In this document: piece by piece, positions 1 through 7,894 of the stretch
Position numbering within the stretch: the stretch's first letter is position 1
How the letters are laid out: every line of letters begins with the position of its first letter
DNA from: Hyphomicrobiales bacterium
GTDB lineage: Bacteria > Pseudomonadota > Alphaproteobacteria > Rhizobiales > Beijerinckiaceae
Assembly: GCA_900473415.1 (NCBI GenBank)
Contig: UCLR01000041.1
Coordinates: forward strand, 85,060 to 149,059
Length of the DNA stretch: 64,000 nt
Direction of reading: 5' to 3'
The notes under the pieces: model-generated
The model's database searches: none
What the model was told of the DNA's origin: nothing
The model's input: only the letters and a program-made list of their open reading frames with translations
Position numbers and translations under genes: made by a program

Positions 1-170
1 ACAAGCTGGTCGAGGCCCTGCAGCGCAACGCCTGCGCGCCCGAAGCGGCGGAGACACTGGCCGCCTATATCTGCCGGGCCCAGGACGCTCTCGCCGCCTG
101 CGACCTCGATGCCATTCTCGGCCGGCAGGAACTCTTCCCGGCCCTTTCGGGGGAGGCGACCCATGTCTGA
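1..170 (+). CDS. Ubiquinol-cytochrome c chaperone, C-terminal end (partial)
   Basis: Only the last 55 codons are in the window; the first full codon is at base 3 and the TGA at 168-170. The visible tail has a helical stretch rich in Ala and ends with a D-x-D-x-I-x-G-x-QELFPAL-type segment, which is what I expect at the end of the CBP3-like ubiquinol-cytochrome c chaperone family (PF03981). The family helps assembly of the cytochrome bc1 complex. The identification rests mainly on gene order, because in Hyphomicrobiales this gene precedes DUF177 and plsX. The stop overlaps the start of the next gene by 8 bases, so the two are probably translationally coupled. Confidence 0.6.
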   Translation, partial: KLVEALQRNACAPEAAETLAAYICRAQDALAACDLDAILGRQELFPALSGEATHV

Positions 171-717
171 GCATCCGCAGGCCCTGCCACTGAGCCAGCC
201 GGTTCGCGTCGAGACGATCCGCCTGCGCGGCACGGAGATCGTGGTCCGTGCCGAGGAGGGCCAGTTCCATGCGATCGCCACCATGCTCGGCCTCGCCTCG
301 CTCGAAGCACTGGAGGCCCGCTATCTGCTCTCGCGCAATGGCGAGCGGGTGAAGCTGGAGGGCCGCATCGCGGCGAGGCTGCACCAGACCTGCGTCGTCA
401 CGCTCGAGCCATTCCCGGTAAAGCTCGAGGTGCCGGTGAAGCTCGATTTCGCCCCCGAGGACGATGCCGGCGCGGCTTCGCGCCGCGGCGAGCGGGACGA
501 TGCCGAGATCGACATCGAGGTCCTGCTGAACGAGGAGGACCCGCCTGAGCCGATTGTCGACGGCGTCATCGATCTGGGCGCCGTCACGCTCGAATTCCTG
601 GCGCTGGCGCTCGACCCCTATCCGCGCAAGCCGGGCGTGAGTTTCGAGGCTCCGGCGGCCGAGCCGGGCGCGGAATCGCCCTTCGCCGCGCTTGCCCGGT
701 TGAAACGGGAAGAATAA
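163..717 (+). CDS. DUF177 (YceD-like) protein
   Basis: A 184-residue protein of the DUF177/YceD family. YceD homologues influence 23S rRNA accumulation, and in many bacteria the gene lies just before rpmF or plsX. The start chosen is the ATG at 163 (MSEHPQALPLSQPV); an upstream in-frame ATG at 109 lies inside the preceding gene. The middle holds the family core with the Cys of the TCVVTLEPF segment (around residue 77) and an acidic stretch DDAEIDIEVLLNEEDPPEPIVDG, followed by LGAVTLEFLALALDPYPRKPG. The position before plsX-fabH supports the call. No catalytic function is known. Confidence 0.85.
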   Translation: MSEHPQALPLSQPVRVETIRLRGTEIVVRAEEGQFHAIATMLGLASLEALEARYLLSRNGERVKLEGRIAARLHQTCVVTLEPFPVKLEVPVKLDFAPEDDAGAASRRGERDDAEIDIEVLLNEEDPPEPIVDGVIDLGAVTLEFLALALDPYPRKPGVSFEAPAAEPGAESPFAALARLKREE

Positions 718-779
718 GGCCTGCACCGGTGCTTGCGCGGCTTGCAGCGCGGCCCCAAGTCGCTATTGTCCGACCGGCT

Positions 780-880
780 AGAGCATCGATCCGTGAGGCC
801 GTATTCGAACCGCTGCTTTAGCCCTTGATCTTGCAAGGGCTTCTCCGAAAACCGGGTTCCACTTTTCGGGCCCATGCTCT
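780..880. repeat. Dispersed intergenic palindromic repeat (degenerate)
   Basis: The gap between DUF177 and plsX holds a segment that begins AGAGCAT (780-786) and ends ATGCTCT (874-880), an inverted repeat. Inside it is a CGAAAACCGGGTTCCACTTT-like core. I recognise this layout as a common intergenic repeat of Methylobacterium/Bosea-type genomes, here degenerate on the left side. It may mark the plsX promoter region, but no promoter can be fixed by eye. Confidence 0.5.
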
Positions 881-932
881 ATGAGCCGTCCCGCATCGAA
901 GGTCGGCCACTTCCGGGACACACCTGATTTCC

Positions 933-1991
933 ATGACAAGACCGGTTACAATCGCGCTCGATGCGATGGGCGGGGATCACGGTCCCTCCATCGTTGTCCC
1001 CGGCGCCGCGCTGATGCTGGAACGCCGCCCCGACGCGCGCTTCGTCGTCTTCGGCGACGAGAAGCAGGTGCTGCCGCTGCTCGACCAGCATCCCAAACTC
1101 AAGGCCGTCACGACTTTCCACCACACCGACGTGTCGGTGAAGATGGACGACAAGCCGAGCCAGGCGCTGCGCTATGGCCGCTACAAGTCCTCGATGTGGC
1201 GCGCCATCGATGCCACCAAGACCGGTGAGGCCGACGTCACGGTCTCGGCCGGAAATACGGGCGCGTTGATGGCGATGTCCAAGTTCTGCCTGAAGTCGAT
1301 GGCGCAGGTCGACCGGCCGGCCATCGCCTGCCTGTGGCCGACCGCGCGCGGCGAGAGCATCGTGCTCGACGTCGGCGCCACCATCGGCGCCGATGCCCGC
1401 CATCTCGTCGATCTCGCCGTGATGGGCGCGGCCATGGCCCGCGTCGTCTTCGATCTCGACCGGCCGACGGTCGGCCTGCTCAATGTCGGCGTCGAGGAGA
1501 TCAAGGGCGTCGAGGCAGTCAAGGAGGCTGGTCGCATCCTGCGCGAGAGCAACCTGCCGCACCTGACCTATCACGGCTTCGTCGAGGGCGACGATCTGGG
1601 CAAGGGCACGGTCGACGTTGTGGTGACCGAGGGCTTCACCGGCAATATCGCGCTGAAGACCGCAGAGGGAACGGCTCGCCAGATCGCGGATTATCTCCGT
1701 GCGGCCATGAGCCGCTCGCTCATGGCGAAGATCGGCTATATCTTTGCGCGCGGCGCCTTCGCCGCGCTGCGGGAGAAGCTCGATCCGCGCAAGTCCAACG
1801 GCGGCGTCTTCCTGGGGTTGGAAGGCATCGTCATCAAGAGCCATGGCGGCACGGATGCCATCGGTTTCGCGAGCGCGGCCGAACTCGGCTATGAGATGGC
1901 CCGCGAGGATCTGATGGCGAAACTGCGCGAGATGATCGCCGCAAGCACGCGCCCCGAGCTGCCCGTAGCGCAGCCCGTCGACGCTGAATAG
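933..1991 (+). CDS. plsX: Phosphate acyltransferase PlsX
   Basis: A 352-residue PlsX, the peripheral membrane enzyme that converts acyl-ACP to acyl-phosphate for PlsY in phospholipid synthesis. The N-terminus TIALDAMGGDHGPSIVVPGA is the family signature. ETGALMA-type (SAGNTGALMAMSKF) and VVTEGFTGNIALKTAEG motifs follow, and GGVFLGLEGIVIKSHGGTDA closes the core near residue 300. Length is normal for the family. The start is the ATG at 933. It is followed 12 bases later by fabH, giving the usual plsX-fabH pair that links phospholipid and fatty acid initiation. Confidence 0.97.
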   Translation: MTRPVTIALDAMGGDHGPSIVVPGAALMLERRPDARFVVFGDEKQVLPLLDQHPKLKAVTTFHHTDVSVKMDDKPSQALRYGRYKSSMWRAIDATKTGEADVTVSAGNTGALMAMSKFCLKSMAQVDRPAIACLWPTARGESIVLDVGATIGADARHLVDLAVMGAAMARVVFDLDRPTVGLLNVGVEEIKGVEAVKEAGRILRESNLPHLTYHGFVEGDDLGKGTVDVVVTEGFTGNIALKTAEGTARQIADYLRAAMSRSLMAKIGYIFARGAFAALREKLDPRKSNGGVFLGLEGIVIKSHGGTDAIGFASAAELGYEMAREDLMAKLREMIAASTRPELPVAQPVDAE

Positions 1992-2003
1992 GGAACGGCT
2001 TCC

Positions 2004-2981
2004 TTGTCCATTCTGCGCTCTCAAGTCGTGGGTTGCGGCTCTTATCTGCCCGCCCGCATCGTGACCAATGCCGAACTCGCCAAACGCGTCGAAACCAGTG
2101 ACGAGTGGATCGTTCAGCGCACCGGTATCCGCCAGCGCCATGTCGCCGCTGATGACGAGCCGACCTCGATCCTCGGCCTCAAGGCCGCTCAGGCCGCGAT
2201 TGCCGATGCGGGCATCGATCCGCAGGAGATCGACCTGATCATCGTCGCGACCGCGACCCCCGACCACACCTTTCCAGCCACTGCGACGCAGATTCAGGCC
2301 GCGCTCGGCATAAATGGCGGCGCCGCCTTCGACCTGCAGGCGGTCTGCTCCGGCTTCGTCTTCGCGTTGGCGACGGCCGACAAGTTCCTGACCACCGGCG
2401 CTGCCAGGGCCGCGCTGGTGATCGGCGCCGAGACCTTTTCACGCATCCTCGACTGGGAGGACCGCACCACCTGCGTGCTCTTCGGCGACGGGGCGGGCGC
2501 TGTCGTGCTCAAGGCGGTGCCAGGCGAGGGGACGCTGTCCGACCGCGGCATCCTCTGCACCCATCTCCGCTCGGACGGGCGCTACAAGGAAAAGCTTTAT
2601 GTCGACGGCGGCGCCGGCTCGACCAAGACGGTCGGGGTCCTGCGGATGGAGGGCCGCGAGGTCTTCCGCCACGCCGTCAACAACCTCGCCGAGACGGTAA
2701 GGCATACTTTCGAGGTAACCGGGCTCACCGGCGCCGACATCGACTGGTTCGTTCCGCACCAGGCCAACCGCCGCATCATCGACGCGACGGCCGACAAGCT
2801 CGGCATCGGCCATGATCGCGTCGTGGTCACCGTCGATCGGCACGGCAATACCTCGGCGGCTTCGGTGCCGCTGGCGCTGGCGGAGGCCCATGCTGATGGC
2901 CGCATCAAGCGCGGGCAGCTGGTGCTGATAGAAGCGATGGGCGGCGGCTTCACCTGGGGCTCGGCCTTGATCCGCTGGTGA
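2004..2981 (+). CDS. fabH: Beta-ketoacyl-ACP synthase III
   Basis: A 325-residue KAS III that condenses acetyl-CoA with malonyl-ACP to start fatty acid synthesis. The catalytic Cys lies in AVCSGFVFAL (about residue 113), the His in WFVPHQANRRI (about 248) and the Asn in HGNTSAAS (about 281). TSDEWIVQRTGIRQRH near residue 35 is also typical. The gene starts with TTG at 2004; no ATG is available at the right place. It is separate from the two ketosynthases of the PKS cluster, which are KAS I/II type. Confidence 0.96.
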   Translation: MSILRSQVVGCGSYLPARIVTNAELAKRVETSDEWIVQRTGIRQRHVAADDEPTSILGLKAAQAAIADAGIDPQEIDLIIVATATPDHTFPATATQIQAALGINGGAAFDLQAVCSGFVFALATADKFLTTGAARAALVIGAETFSRILDWEDRTTCVLFGDGAGAVVLKAVPGEGTLSDRGILCTHLRSDGRYKEKLYVDGGAGSTKTVGVLRMEGREVFRHAVNNLAETVRHTFEVTGLTGADIDWFVPHQANRRIIDATADKLGIGHDRVVVTVDRHGNTSAASVPLALAEAHADGRIKRGQLVLIEAMGGGFTWGSALIRW

Positions 2982-3014
2982 GATTGCGGCAAACACCTCT
3001 CAAATTCTAACGAT

Positions 3015-3032
3015 TCACCGGAATTTCGGTGA
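3015..3032. promoter_or_regulatory. Small hairpin between fabH and ihfA
   Basis: TCACCG (3015-3020) and CGGTGA (3027-3032) form a perfect 6-bp stem with loop GAATTT. It lies 33 bases after the fabH stop and is followed by GATTTGGG rather than a U-run. It could be a weak terminator or part of the ihfA leader; the sequence does not decide. The rest of 2982-3170 shows no gene. Confidence 0.3.
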
Positions 3033-3170
3033 GATTTGGGCCATTATCGGGCCGGGCGACCTCGCTTGAGGATTGACCCGCGCGACCGGGACGCCTAGCG
3101 TCCGGCGACCGAGACGGCGAAAAAGGCCGGTGGCTTGGCTGCCGCCTGCACGATGCCTTGGAGGACATGA

Positions 3171-3485
3171 ATGGCGGCGCAAACGGTGACTCGCGCGGAT
3201 CTGTGTGAGGCTGTCTATCAGAAGATCGGCCTGTCCCGGACGGAGTCGTCGAAGCTCGTCGAAGCGGTGCTCGACGAGATCTGCGATGCGGTCGCGCGCG
3301 GCGAGAACGTGAAGTTATCTTCCTTCGGCTCTTTCGTCGTGCGAGACAAAGGCGAGCGAATCGGGCGTAATCCCAAGACGGGTGTTGAGGTGCCGATCGA
3401 GCCGCGTCGGGTGATGGTATTCAAGCCCTCCAACGTGATGAAGGCCCGCATCAACGGGCAGTCCGGAGAGGGCGAAAGCGAGTGA
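3171..3485 (+). CDS. ihfA: Integration host factor subunit alpha
   Basis: A 104-residue HU/IHF-fold DNA-bending protein. The helical N-terminal half (VTRADLCEAVYQKIGLSRTESSKLVEAVLDEI) is followed by the beta arm with VKLSSFGSFVVRDKGERIGRNPKTG, and RRVMVFKPSNVMKARING at the end. The RNPKTG tip carries the Pro that intercalates into DNA. Length and the C-terminal extension fit the alpha subunit. RBS GGAGG lies just before the ATG. It pairs elsewhere in the genome with IhfB. IHF also assists many tyrosine integrases, so it may be relevant to the element at 21.4 kb, though that is only inference. Confidence 0.95.
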   Translation: MAAQTVTRADLCEAVYQKIGLSRTESSKLVEAVLDEICDAVARGENVKLSSFGSFVVRDKGERIGRNPKTGVEVPIEPRRVMVFKPSNVMKARINGQSGEGESE

Positions 3486-4012
3486 GTCTGGAGTTCCACG
3501 CCGGCAGCGCAGATGCAGAGGCCGAATTGGACACCAAGAGCCCTGATGCTTTCCGCACCATCAGCGAGGTCGCCGAAGACCTCGACATCCCCCAGCATGT
3601 GCTCCGCTTCTGGGAAACCCGCTTCAGCCAGATCAAGCCGCTGAAGCGTGGCGGCGGGCGCCGCTACTACCGCCCTGACGATGTCGCACTGCTCAAGGGC
3701 ATCAGGCGCCTGCTCTACGGCGAAGGCTACACGATTAAGGGTCTGCAGCGCATCCTCAAGGAACAGGGGCCGCGCCATGTCCAGGCCATTGGCCGGGGCG
3801 GGCCGATCGGCCAGGCCCCCGGCGGTGACGCGGCGGAAGCCGCGCCCAACGGCCAGCCGGCCATGACCGCCGCGTCCTGGGCCCCGCCGCCCCCGCGCAG
3901 CGTTCCCGACGGTCTCGACGACATCACCGTGCTGACCGCGGTGATGAACGAGCTCGGCGAATGCCGACGCATTCTCGAGCGGGCGCTCGAGCCGGTCGCA
4001 GACGCGTCCTGA
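3482..4012 (+). CDS. MerR-family transcriptional regulator
   Basis: A 176-residue MerR-type regulator. The winged helix-turn-helix is at residues 20-90 (FRTISEVAEDLDIPQHVLRFWETRF ... YYRPDDVALLKGIRRLLYGEGYTIKGLQRIL). After it comes a Pro/Ala-rich linker and a short C-terminal helix with VMNELGECRRILERAL, where no metal-binding Cys cluster is seen apart from a single Cys. The GTG start overlaps the ihfA stop by 4 bases, so both are on one mRNA. The ihfA-merR pair is conserved in Hyphomicrobiales; the targets are not known from sequence. Confidence 0.85.
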   Translation: MSLEFHAGSADAEAELDTKSPDAFRTISEVAEDLDIPQHVLRFWETRFSQIKPLKRGGGRRYYRPDDVALLKGIRRLLYGEGYTIKGLQRILKEQGPRHVQAIGRGGPIGQAPGGDAAEAAPNGQPAMTAASWAPPPPRSVPDGLDDITVLTAVMNELGECRRILERALEPVADAS

Positions 4013-4021
4013 CGGCTCCCC

Positions 4022-4498
4022 TCAGCTCTGAGGTGTTCCGTCGTCGGGCTTCGCGACGATCTCGGGCTTTGCGTTTTGCCGACGCCTGTCACGGCCATGG
4101 GCCGCGGCCTTCCGCGACCGGACCATATTGGCCAGGACCGGGTTCGGATAATGTTCGAGCGTCGAGCCCGTGACGGCATCGACACCCATTCCGACCACGC
4201 CGCCGATGATGACGTTGCCGGCGAAGCCCGCTACGCCAGCCCCGGCGATGCGCGTCGAAACGGGAATCTGCATGTCGTCATAGCCGCTCTTGGAGAAGCT
4301 GACGACGAATTCGGACTTGCGGCTGACCTCCCAGGTGCAGGGTGTCGCCGTGCAGGCATGCCCGCTTGATGATTTCGCCTCGGCTCCGGCCGGCTCGCTG
4401 CTGATGGTGATCTGTTCCGTGGTCCCGCGGGTAACAGTCGCGCAACCACCCAGGGCAGCCGCCATGGCGACCACCGCAAGTCTTTTTGAAATAAGCAT
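4022..4498 (-). CDS. Small lipoprotein with PEGA-like segment
   Basis: A 158-residue putative lipoprotein. The start chosen is the ATG at 4498 (MLISKRLAVVAMAAALGGC), giving a lipobox ALGGC with the lipidated Cys at residue 19; the longer upstream reading is discarded. The region ITISSEPAGAEAKSSSGHACTATPCTWEV resembles a PEGA-like beta domain that often sits in envelope proteins. A Gly-rich hydrophobic stretch AGVAGFAGNVIIGGVVGMGVDAVTGS follows and could insert in a membrane. The basic tail contains RSRKAAAHGRDRRRQ. Function unknown; the gene is divergent from sugE. Confidence 0.7.
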   Translation of the reverse strand: MLISKRLAVVAMAAALGGCATVTRGTTEQITISSEPAGAEAKSSSGHACTATPCTWEVSRKSEFVVSFSKSGYDDMQIPVSTRIAGAGVAGFAGNVIIGGVVGMGVDAVTGSTLEHYPNPVLANMVRSRKAAAHGRDRRRQNAKPEIVAKPDDGTPQS

Positions 4499-4630
4499 TT
4501 GTTTCCCCCAACCCGGTCTCTGGCTAGCCCGACGGGTTGGGGGAGACAAGGGCCCGGCCCGCGCGGCTGTGCACAATCCCTGTACAATTAGACCTTGTTT
4601 GATGTATCCAGAGGCGAGCTTAGCTCCAGG

Positions 4631-4679
4631 CCGAGGACGACCTCGGACACTCCCCAAATCGGGTGCGGACGACCGTGCC
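4631..4679 (+). ncRNA. Guanidine-II (mini-ykkC) riboswitch upstream of sugE
   Basis: Two hairpins, each with an ACGA loop, lie 22-70 bases before the sugE start. Hairpin 1 is CCGAGG (4631-4636), loop ACGA (4637-4640), CCTCGG (4641-4646), a perfect 6-bp stem. Hairpin 2 is GGTGCGG (4662-4668), loop ACGA (4669-4672), CCGTGCC (4673-4679), 7 pairs with two G-U. Paired stems with ACGR loops are the hallmark of the guanidine-II class, which turns on SugE/Gdx-type guanidinium exporters. The distance from hairpin 2 to the GGAGGG ribosome site is about 10 bases, so translational control is likely. Confidence 0.88.
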
Positions 4680-4700
4680 ACATCGCCGTGGAGGGCCGAG

Positions 4701-5018
4701 ATGGCCTGGCTCTATCTTCTTGTCGCGGGCTTGTTCGAGATCGGTTGGGCGATCGGCCTGAAATACACCCACGGCTTCACGCGGCTCTTGCCGACGCTGT
4801 TCACGCTCGCGAGCATGATCGTCAGCCTCGGCATGCTCGGTCTCGCGTTGAAATCGCTGCCGGTCGGCACCGCCTATGCGGTCTGGACTGGTATCGGCAC
4901 GATCGGCACTGCGATCCTCGGCATCGTCCTGCTTGGGGAATCGGCGGCGGTCCTGCGCCTGGCTTGCATCGGCCTGATCGTGGCCGGCATCGTCGGGCTC
5001 AAGCTGGTTTCGCCTTGA
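4701..5018 (+). CDS. sugE: SMR family guanidinium exporter SugE/Gdx
   Basis: A 105-residue four-helix small multidrug resistance protein. MAWLYLLVAGLFEIGWAIGLKY carries the conserved membrane Glu (residue 13) with the G-W pair typical of the Gdx branch; GTAYAVWTGIGTIGTAILG is the family loop-helix 3 signature. Gdx proteins are proton-coupled guanidinium exporters working as antiparallel homodimers. The ATG at 4701 was chosen because it follows GGAGGGCCGAG and gives normal family length. The guanidine-II riboswitch in the leader supports the substrate directly. The paired SMR genes at 61.7 kb are a different subgroup. Confidence 0.93.
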   Translation: MAWLYLLVAGLFEIGWAIGLKYTHGFTRLLPTLFTLASMIVSLGMLGLALKSLPVGTAYAVWTGIGTIGTAILGIVLLGESAAVLRLACIGLIVAGIVGLKLVSP

Positions 5019-5024
5019 CGGCCC

Positions 5025-5195
5025 TCAGCGTCGGCGGAAGGCCTCGGGCCAGTAGCCGCTGCGTTCCAGTGCAATGATCAGGATGATGATGGCGAGCGTG
5101 ACCACGATCGTCATCAGCTTCGCGTTCCAGGGTACGCCGCGCCCGATAAGCCAGATCAGGCTCAGGCCTATGATGAGGGGAACGACGATCTCCAT
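5025..5195 (-). CDS. Small two-helix membrane protein
   Basis: A 56-residue protein with two hydrophobic segments (IVVPLIIGLSLIWLIG and LMTIVVTLAIIILIIAL) joined by a short basic loop, ending SGYWPEAFRRR. The start taken is the ATG at 5195. It is convergent with sugE, 6 bases away, and has no recognised domain. It is likely real because of the clean membrane pattern. Confidence 0.55.
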   Translation of the reverse strand: MEIVVPLIIGLSLIWLIGRGVPWNAKLMTIVVTLAIIILIIALERSGYWPEAFRRR

Positions 5196-5235
5196 GGTGC
5201 GATGGTAGCGTGCTGTTCGGCCAGGGCAACAGCCG

Positions 5236-6174
5236 TCATTCGGCTCGGCCGCTCCCAATCGCGCGCTCGCCTTCGAGCAGCGGCTTCAGCCGCGCGACCT
5301 CGGCGGCCAGGAAATCCATGAACAGCCTGACCCGGGGCGTATGGCGCAGGTCGGGATGGGTCAGAAGCCACAGATCCGTGCCGAGCGTCGGGTCCGGCGG
5401 GGCGAGCCGTGTCAGACCCGGCCGCGCATCGCCGATGAAGCAGGGCAGGAAGCCGATGCCTATGCCGGCCTCAATCGCTTCTGCGAGGCCAAGCACGGTG
5501 TTGACCTTGTAGGCGACCCGCTCGGGCGGCACGTGGAGCGCGACATAACGGACCGCATTCAGAAGGGCGAATTCCTCGCCCATCGAGATCCAGTTCCGTT
5601 GCCAGAGCGCTTCGATCGGTGGCGGTTCGCTATCGGGGAAGTCCGCAGCGCGGCCAAAGAGCGCCCAGGCGATGCGGGCGGGCTTGCGGCCGATCAGCGT
5701 CTCGGGCGGGTTGTCGGTGGCGCGGATCGCGACATCGGCGTCGCGCTTGGAGAGATTGGCCGCCCGGTTGCCGATCAGGATGTCGAGGCGGATGTCCGGG
5801 CACTGGGCGAGAAACTGCGCGAAGAGCGGCGTCAGCAGGTCGACCACCAGCGTGTCGTTGGTCGCGACGCGCAATTCGCCGGCAGGCTTGATCTCCTGGC
5901 CGGCGAGCTTGCGGGCGAAGGCGTTGATGTCATCGTCGACGCGGGCGGCGAGCTGAACCATCTCCTCGCCGGCTGGTGTTGCGACATAGCCCGAGCGATG
6001 ACGCTCGAAGAGTTTGATGCCAAGCGCCTCCTCGATCTGGCCGAGGCGGCGGAACACCGTCGAGTGATTGATGCCGAGCGCTGCCGCGGCGGCGGGCAGC
6101 GCTCGTTTGTCGGCGATGGCCTTGATGAGGCGGAAATCGTCCCAGGCCAGAGGCTTTGCGGCAGCTTGAATCAT
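5236..6174 (-). CDS. LysR-family transcriptional regulator
   Basis: A 312-residue LysR-type regulator from ATG 6174; a GTG at 6213 would add 13 residues. The N-terminal HTH reads DFRLIKAIADKRALPAAAAALGINHSTVFRRLGQIEEALGIKLFERHRSGYVATPAGE. The substrate domain follows with AGELRVATNDTLVVDLLTPLFAQF and GIGFLPCFIGD. It lies directly downstream of the DoxX gene on the same strand (43 bases between them), and that gene is divergent from a dioxygenase-esterase pair. The arrangement suggests it senses a quinone or aromatic compound and controls this locus. Confidence 0.88.
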   Translation of the reverse strand: MIQAAAKPLAWDDFRLIKAIADKRALPAAAAALGINHSTVFRRLGQIEEALGIKLFERHRSGYVATPAGEEMVQLAARVDDDINAFARKLAGQEIKPAGELRVATNDTLVVDLLTPLFAQFLAQCPDIRLDILIGNRAANLSKRDADVAIRATDNPPETLIGRKPARIAWALFGRAADFPDSEPPPIEALWQRNWISMGEEFALLNAVRYVALHVPPERVAYKVNTVLGLAEAIEAGIGIGFLPCFIGDARPGLTRLAPPDPTLGTDLWLLTHPDLRHTPRVRLFMDFLAAEVARLKPLLEGERAIGSGRAE

Positions 6175-6217
6175 CCGCTCAGTCTCGGACAAGGGCTCCG
6201 CCCCTTCAAGCACCGGC

Positions 6218-6643
6218 TCAGGCCAGGGCCGGCTGGACGCGGCCGTTGAAGCGGGCCGGCTTCATGGCGAAGGCACCGTCTCCGATCAGCACATGGGCGA
6301 AGGCGGTCAGCGCCAGGAAGGCGGGATATTCCCAGCCGCCATTGGGGGCGTTGAAGACCCAGCCATTGGGAGCGTGGATCGCGAGCGCGCCGAGCAGCAC
6401 GGGCAGCAGGGCGAGCGAGACATAGCGGCCATAGAAGCCGAAGAGGATGGCGAGGCCGCCAAAGAGCTCTGCCAGCATGATCGGCCAGGCGAGGATGGTC
6501 GGCAGGCCGACCTGGCCAAGGAAGCCGGCGAAACCGGCCGGGGTGAAGATGACGAGCTTGAGATAGGCGTGGGCGATGAACATGAGGCCGAGCGCGATGC
6601 GCAGGCCGAAGGCACCATAGGGGGCGAGGCGATTGTCGATCAT
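6218..6643 (-). CDS. DoxX-family membrane protein
   Basis: A 141-residue DoxX/DoxD-like protein with four membrane helices. Typical features are GLRIALGLMFIAHAYLKL, the GLPTILAWPIMLAELFGGLAILFGFY segment and the FNAPNGGWEYPAFLALTAFAHVLIGDGAFA C-terminal half. The ATG at 6643 is preceded by AGGAG. DoxX proteins are linked to quinone or thiol oxidative stress. The gene is divergent from the ring-cleaving dioxygenase and probably belongs to one regulon with it. Confidence 0.85.
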   Translation of the reverse strand: MIDNRLAPYGAFGLRIALGLMFIAHAYLKLVIFTPAGFAGFLGQVGLPTILAWPIMLAELFGGLAILFGFYGRYVSLALLPVLLGALAIHAPNGWVFNAPNGGWEYPAFLALTAFAHVLIGDGAFAMKPARFNGRVQPALA

Positions 6644-6739
6644 GGTCGTGTCTCCTGGAACGGAACGGGACCGGCTGGTCTCGACGCAGAAGATCGGCCT
6701 GCCTGTGTCGCAAAGCAAATTGTAGTTTGGCGATAATGA

Positions 6740-6757
6740 CATTGCGTCAGTGCAATG
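6740..6757. promoter_or_regulatory. Candidate operator in the divergent doxX / dioxygenase promoter region
   Basis: CATTGC (6740-6745) and GCAATG (6752-6757) form a perfect inverted repeat with a 6-base spacer, in the 217-base gap between the divergent DoxX and dioxygenase genes. LysR-type regulators bind dyads in such gaps. The assignment to the LysR at 5236-6174 is inference; no -10 box is certain. Confidence 0.45.
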
Positions 6758-6860
6758 AATCGAAGCTGGCCTTTTGCCGCCGTTGCCCCAATCTCTCGGC
6801 CAACGCAGCCGAGCCGGACGGTCTGGCCCGCAAGCGAATGAGTTCACGGAGGACCACATT

Positions 6861-7793
6861 ATGCAGATCAACGGCCTTCACCACGTCACCGCCATCTCCG
6901 GCCCCGCCCGCCGCAACCTCGACTTTTACGGCCGAGTCCTCGGCCTGCGTCTGGTCAAGAAGACGGTCAATTTCGACGATCCCGGGACCTATCACCTCTA
7001 TTACGGTGATGCCGATGCGGCGCCGGGCTCGATCCTGACCTTCTTCCCCTGGGATCATGCCGCTCCGGGTCGTCTCGGCGTCGGCGAGACCCAGGAGACC
7101 GTCTTCCGGGTTCCGGAAGGTTCGATCGGCTACTGGACGCATCGCTTCGTCGAGCAGGGCGTTCCGCATGAAGCGCCGGCCAAGCGCTTCGGCGAGAGCG
7201 TGCTGAGCTTCCGCGATCCGGACGGGATGAGGCTCGCCCTCGTCGGTGTGCCTGGTGTCGAGAAGGAGCCGTCCTGGTCCGAGGGCGGCATCCCGGCAGA
7301 GCATGCGATCCGCGGCTTCCATAGCGTGAGCCTGCTGATCGCCGACGCCGCGCCGACCGCCGCGATCCTCACCGACGTCTTCGGCTTCGCCGAGGTCGCC
7401 CGCGAGGAGACCCTGATCCGCTATGCGGTGCAGGGCACGGAAGTGGGCGGCATCGTCGATCTGCGCGTCGCTGGCGGCTTCCTGCCGGCCCGGCAGGGTG
7501 CGGGCTCGGTCCACCACATCGCGTTCCGGGCGGCTGATGACGCCGCGCAGGAGGAGATGGTGCGCCGCCTGCGGGAGAACCACGGCATCCGCACCACGGA
7601 ACAGCGCGACCGGAACTACTTCCGCTCCGTCTACTTCCGCGAGCCGGGGCATGTCCTGTTCGAGATCGCGACGGATATTCCGGGCTTCGCGGTCGATGAG
7701 CCGGCGGCCGAGCTTGGCCGGGCGCTGAAGCTGCCGCCGCAGTACGAGGCGCACCGCAAGGAGATCGAGGCGGTCCTGCCCGCGCTCGACTGA
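6861..7793 (+). CDS. Ring-cleaving dioxygenase (MhqO/LinE-like, VOC superfamily)
   Basis: A 310-residue protein with two glyoxalase/VOC repeats. MQINGLHHVTAISGPARRNLDFYGRVLGL opens repeat 1 with the metal-binding His (residue 8); repeat 2 starts near residue 150 with RGFHSVSLLIADAAPTAAILTDVFGF, and VHHIAFRAADD carries a second His pair (around 215). YFREPGHVLFEIATD near residue 260 carries the metal-binding Glu. Enzymes of this kind open (hydro)quinone rings. The ATG at 6861 follows GGAGG. A carboxylesterase follows, as in mhqO-mhqD-like loci. Confidence 0.85.
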   Translation: MQINGLHHVTAISGPARRNLDFYGRVLGLRLVKKTVNFDDPGTYHLYYGDADAAPGSILTFFPWDHAAPGRLGVGETQETVFRVPEGSIGYWTHRFVEQGVPHEAPAKRFGESVLSFRDPDGMRLALVGVPGVEKEPSWSEGGIPAEHAIRGFHSVSLLIADAAPTAAILTDVFGFAEVAREETLIRYAVQGTEVGGIVDLRVAGGFLPARQGAGSVHHIAFRAADDAAQEEMVRRLRENHGIRTTEQRDRNYFRSVYFREPGHVLFEIATDIPGFAVDEPAAELGRALKLPPQYEAHRKEIEAVLPALD

Positions 7794-7804
7794 CGCCCTC
7801 GACA

Positions 7805-7830
7805 GGTTCCGGGCCGCCCGGCCCGGAACC
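7805..7830. promoter_or_regulatory. Strong intergenic hairpin between dioxygenase and esterase genes
   Basis: GGTTCCGGGCC (7805-7815) and GGCCCGGAACC (7820-7830) form a perfect 11-bp stem with a 4-base loop. It lies 11 bases after the dioxygenase stop. No U-run follows, so it is more likely an attenuator, RNA-stability element or partial terminator than a simple rho-independent terminator. Confidence 0.5.
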
Positions 7831-7894
7831 AACCTCGCCCTGCCTGCCACTGATGGGGGCAGGGCGCCTCCGCTTCATGAAGGGAGACGAGATC

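Noticed and set aside
879..2267. 462-codon minus-strand open frame opposite plsX and fabH
   Set aside because: It is the antisense of plsX and the start of fabH; the sequence is rich in Asp/Arg/His as is typical for such shadows.
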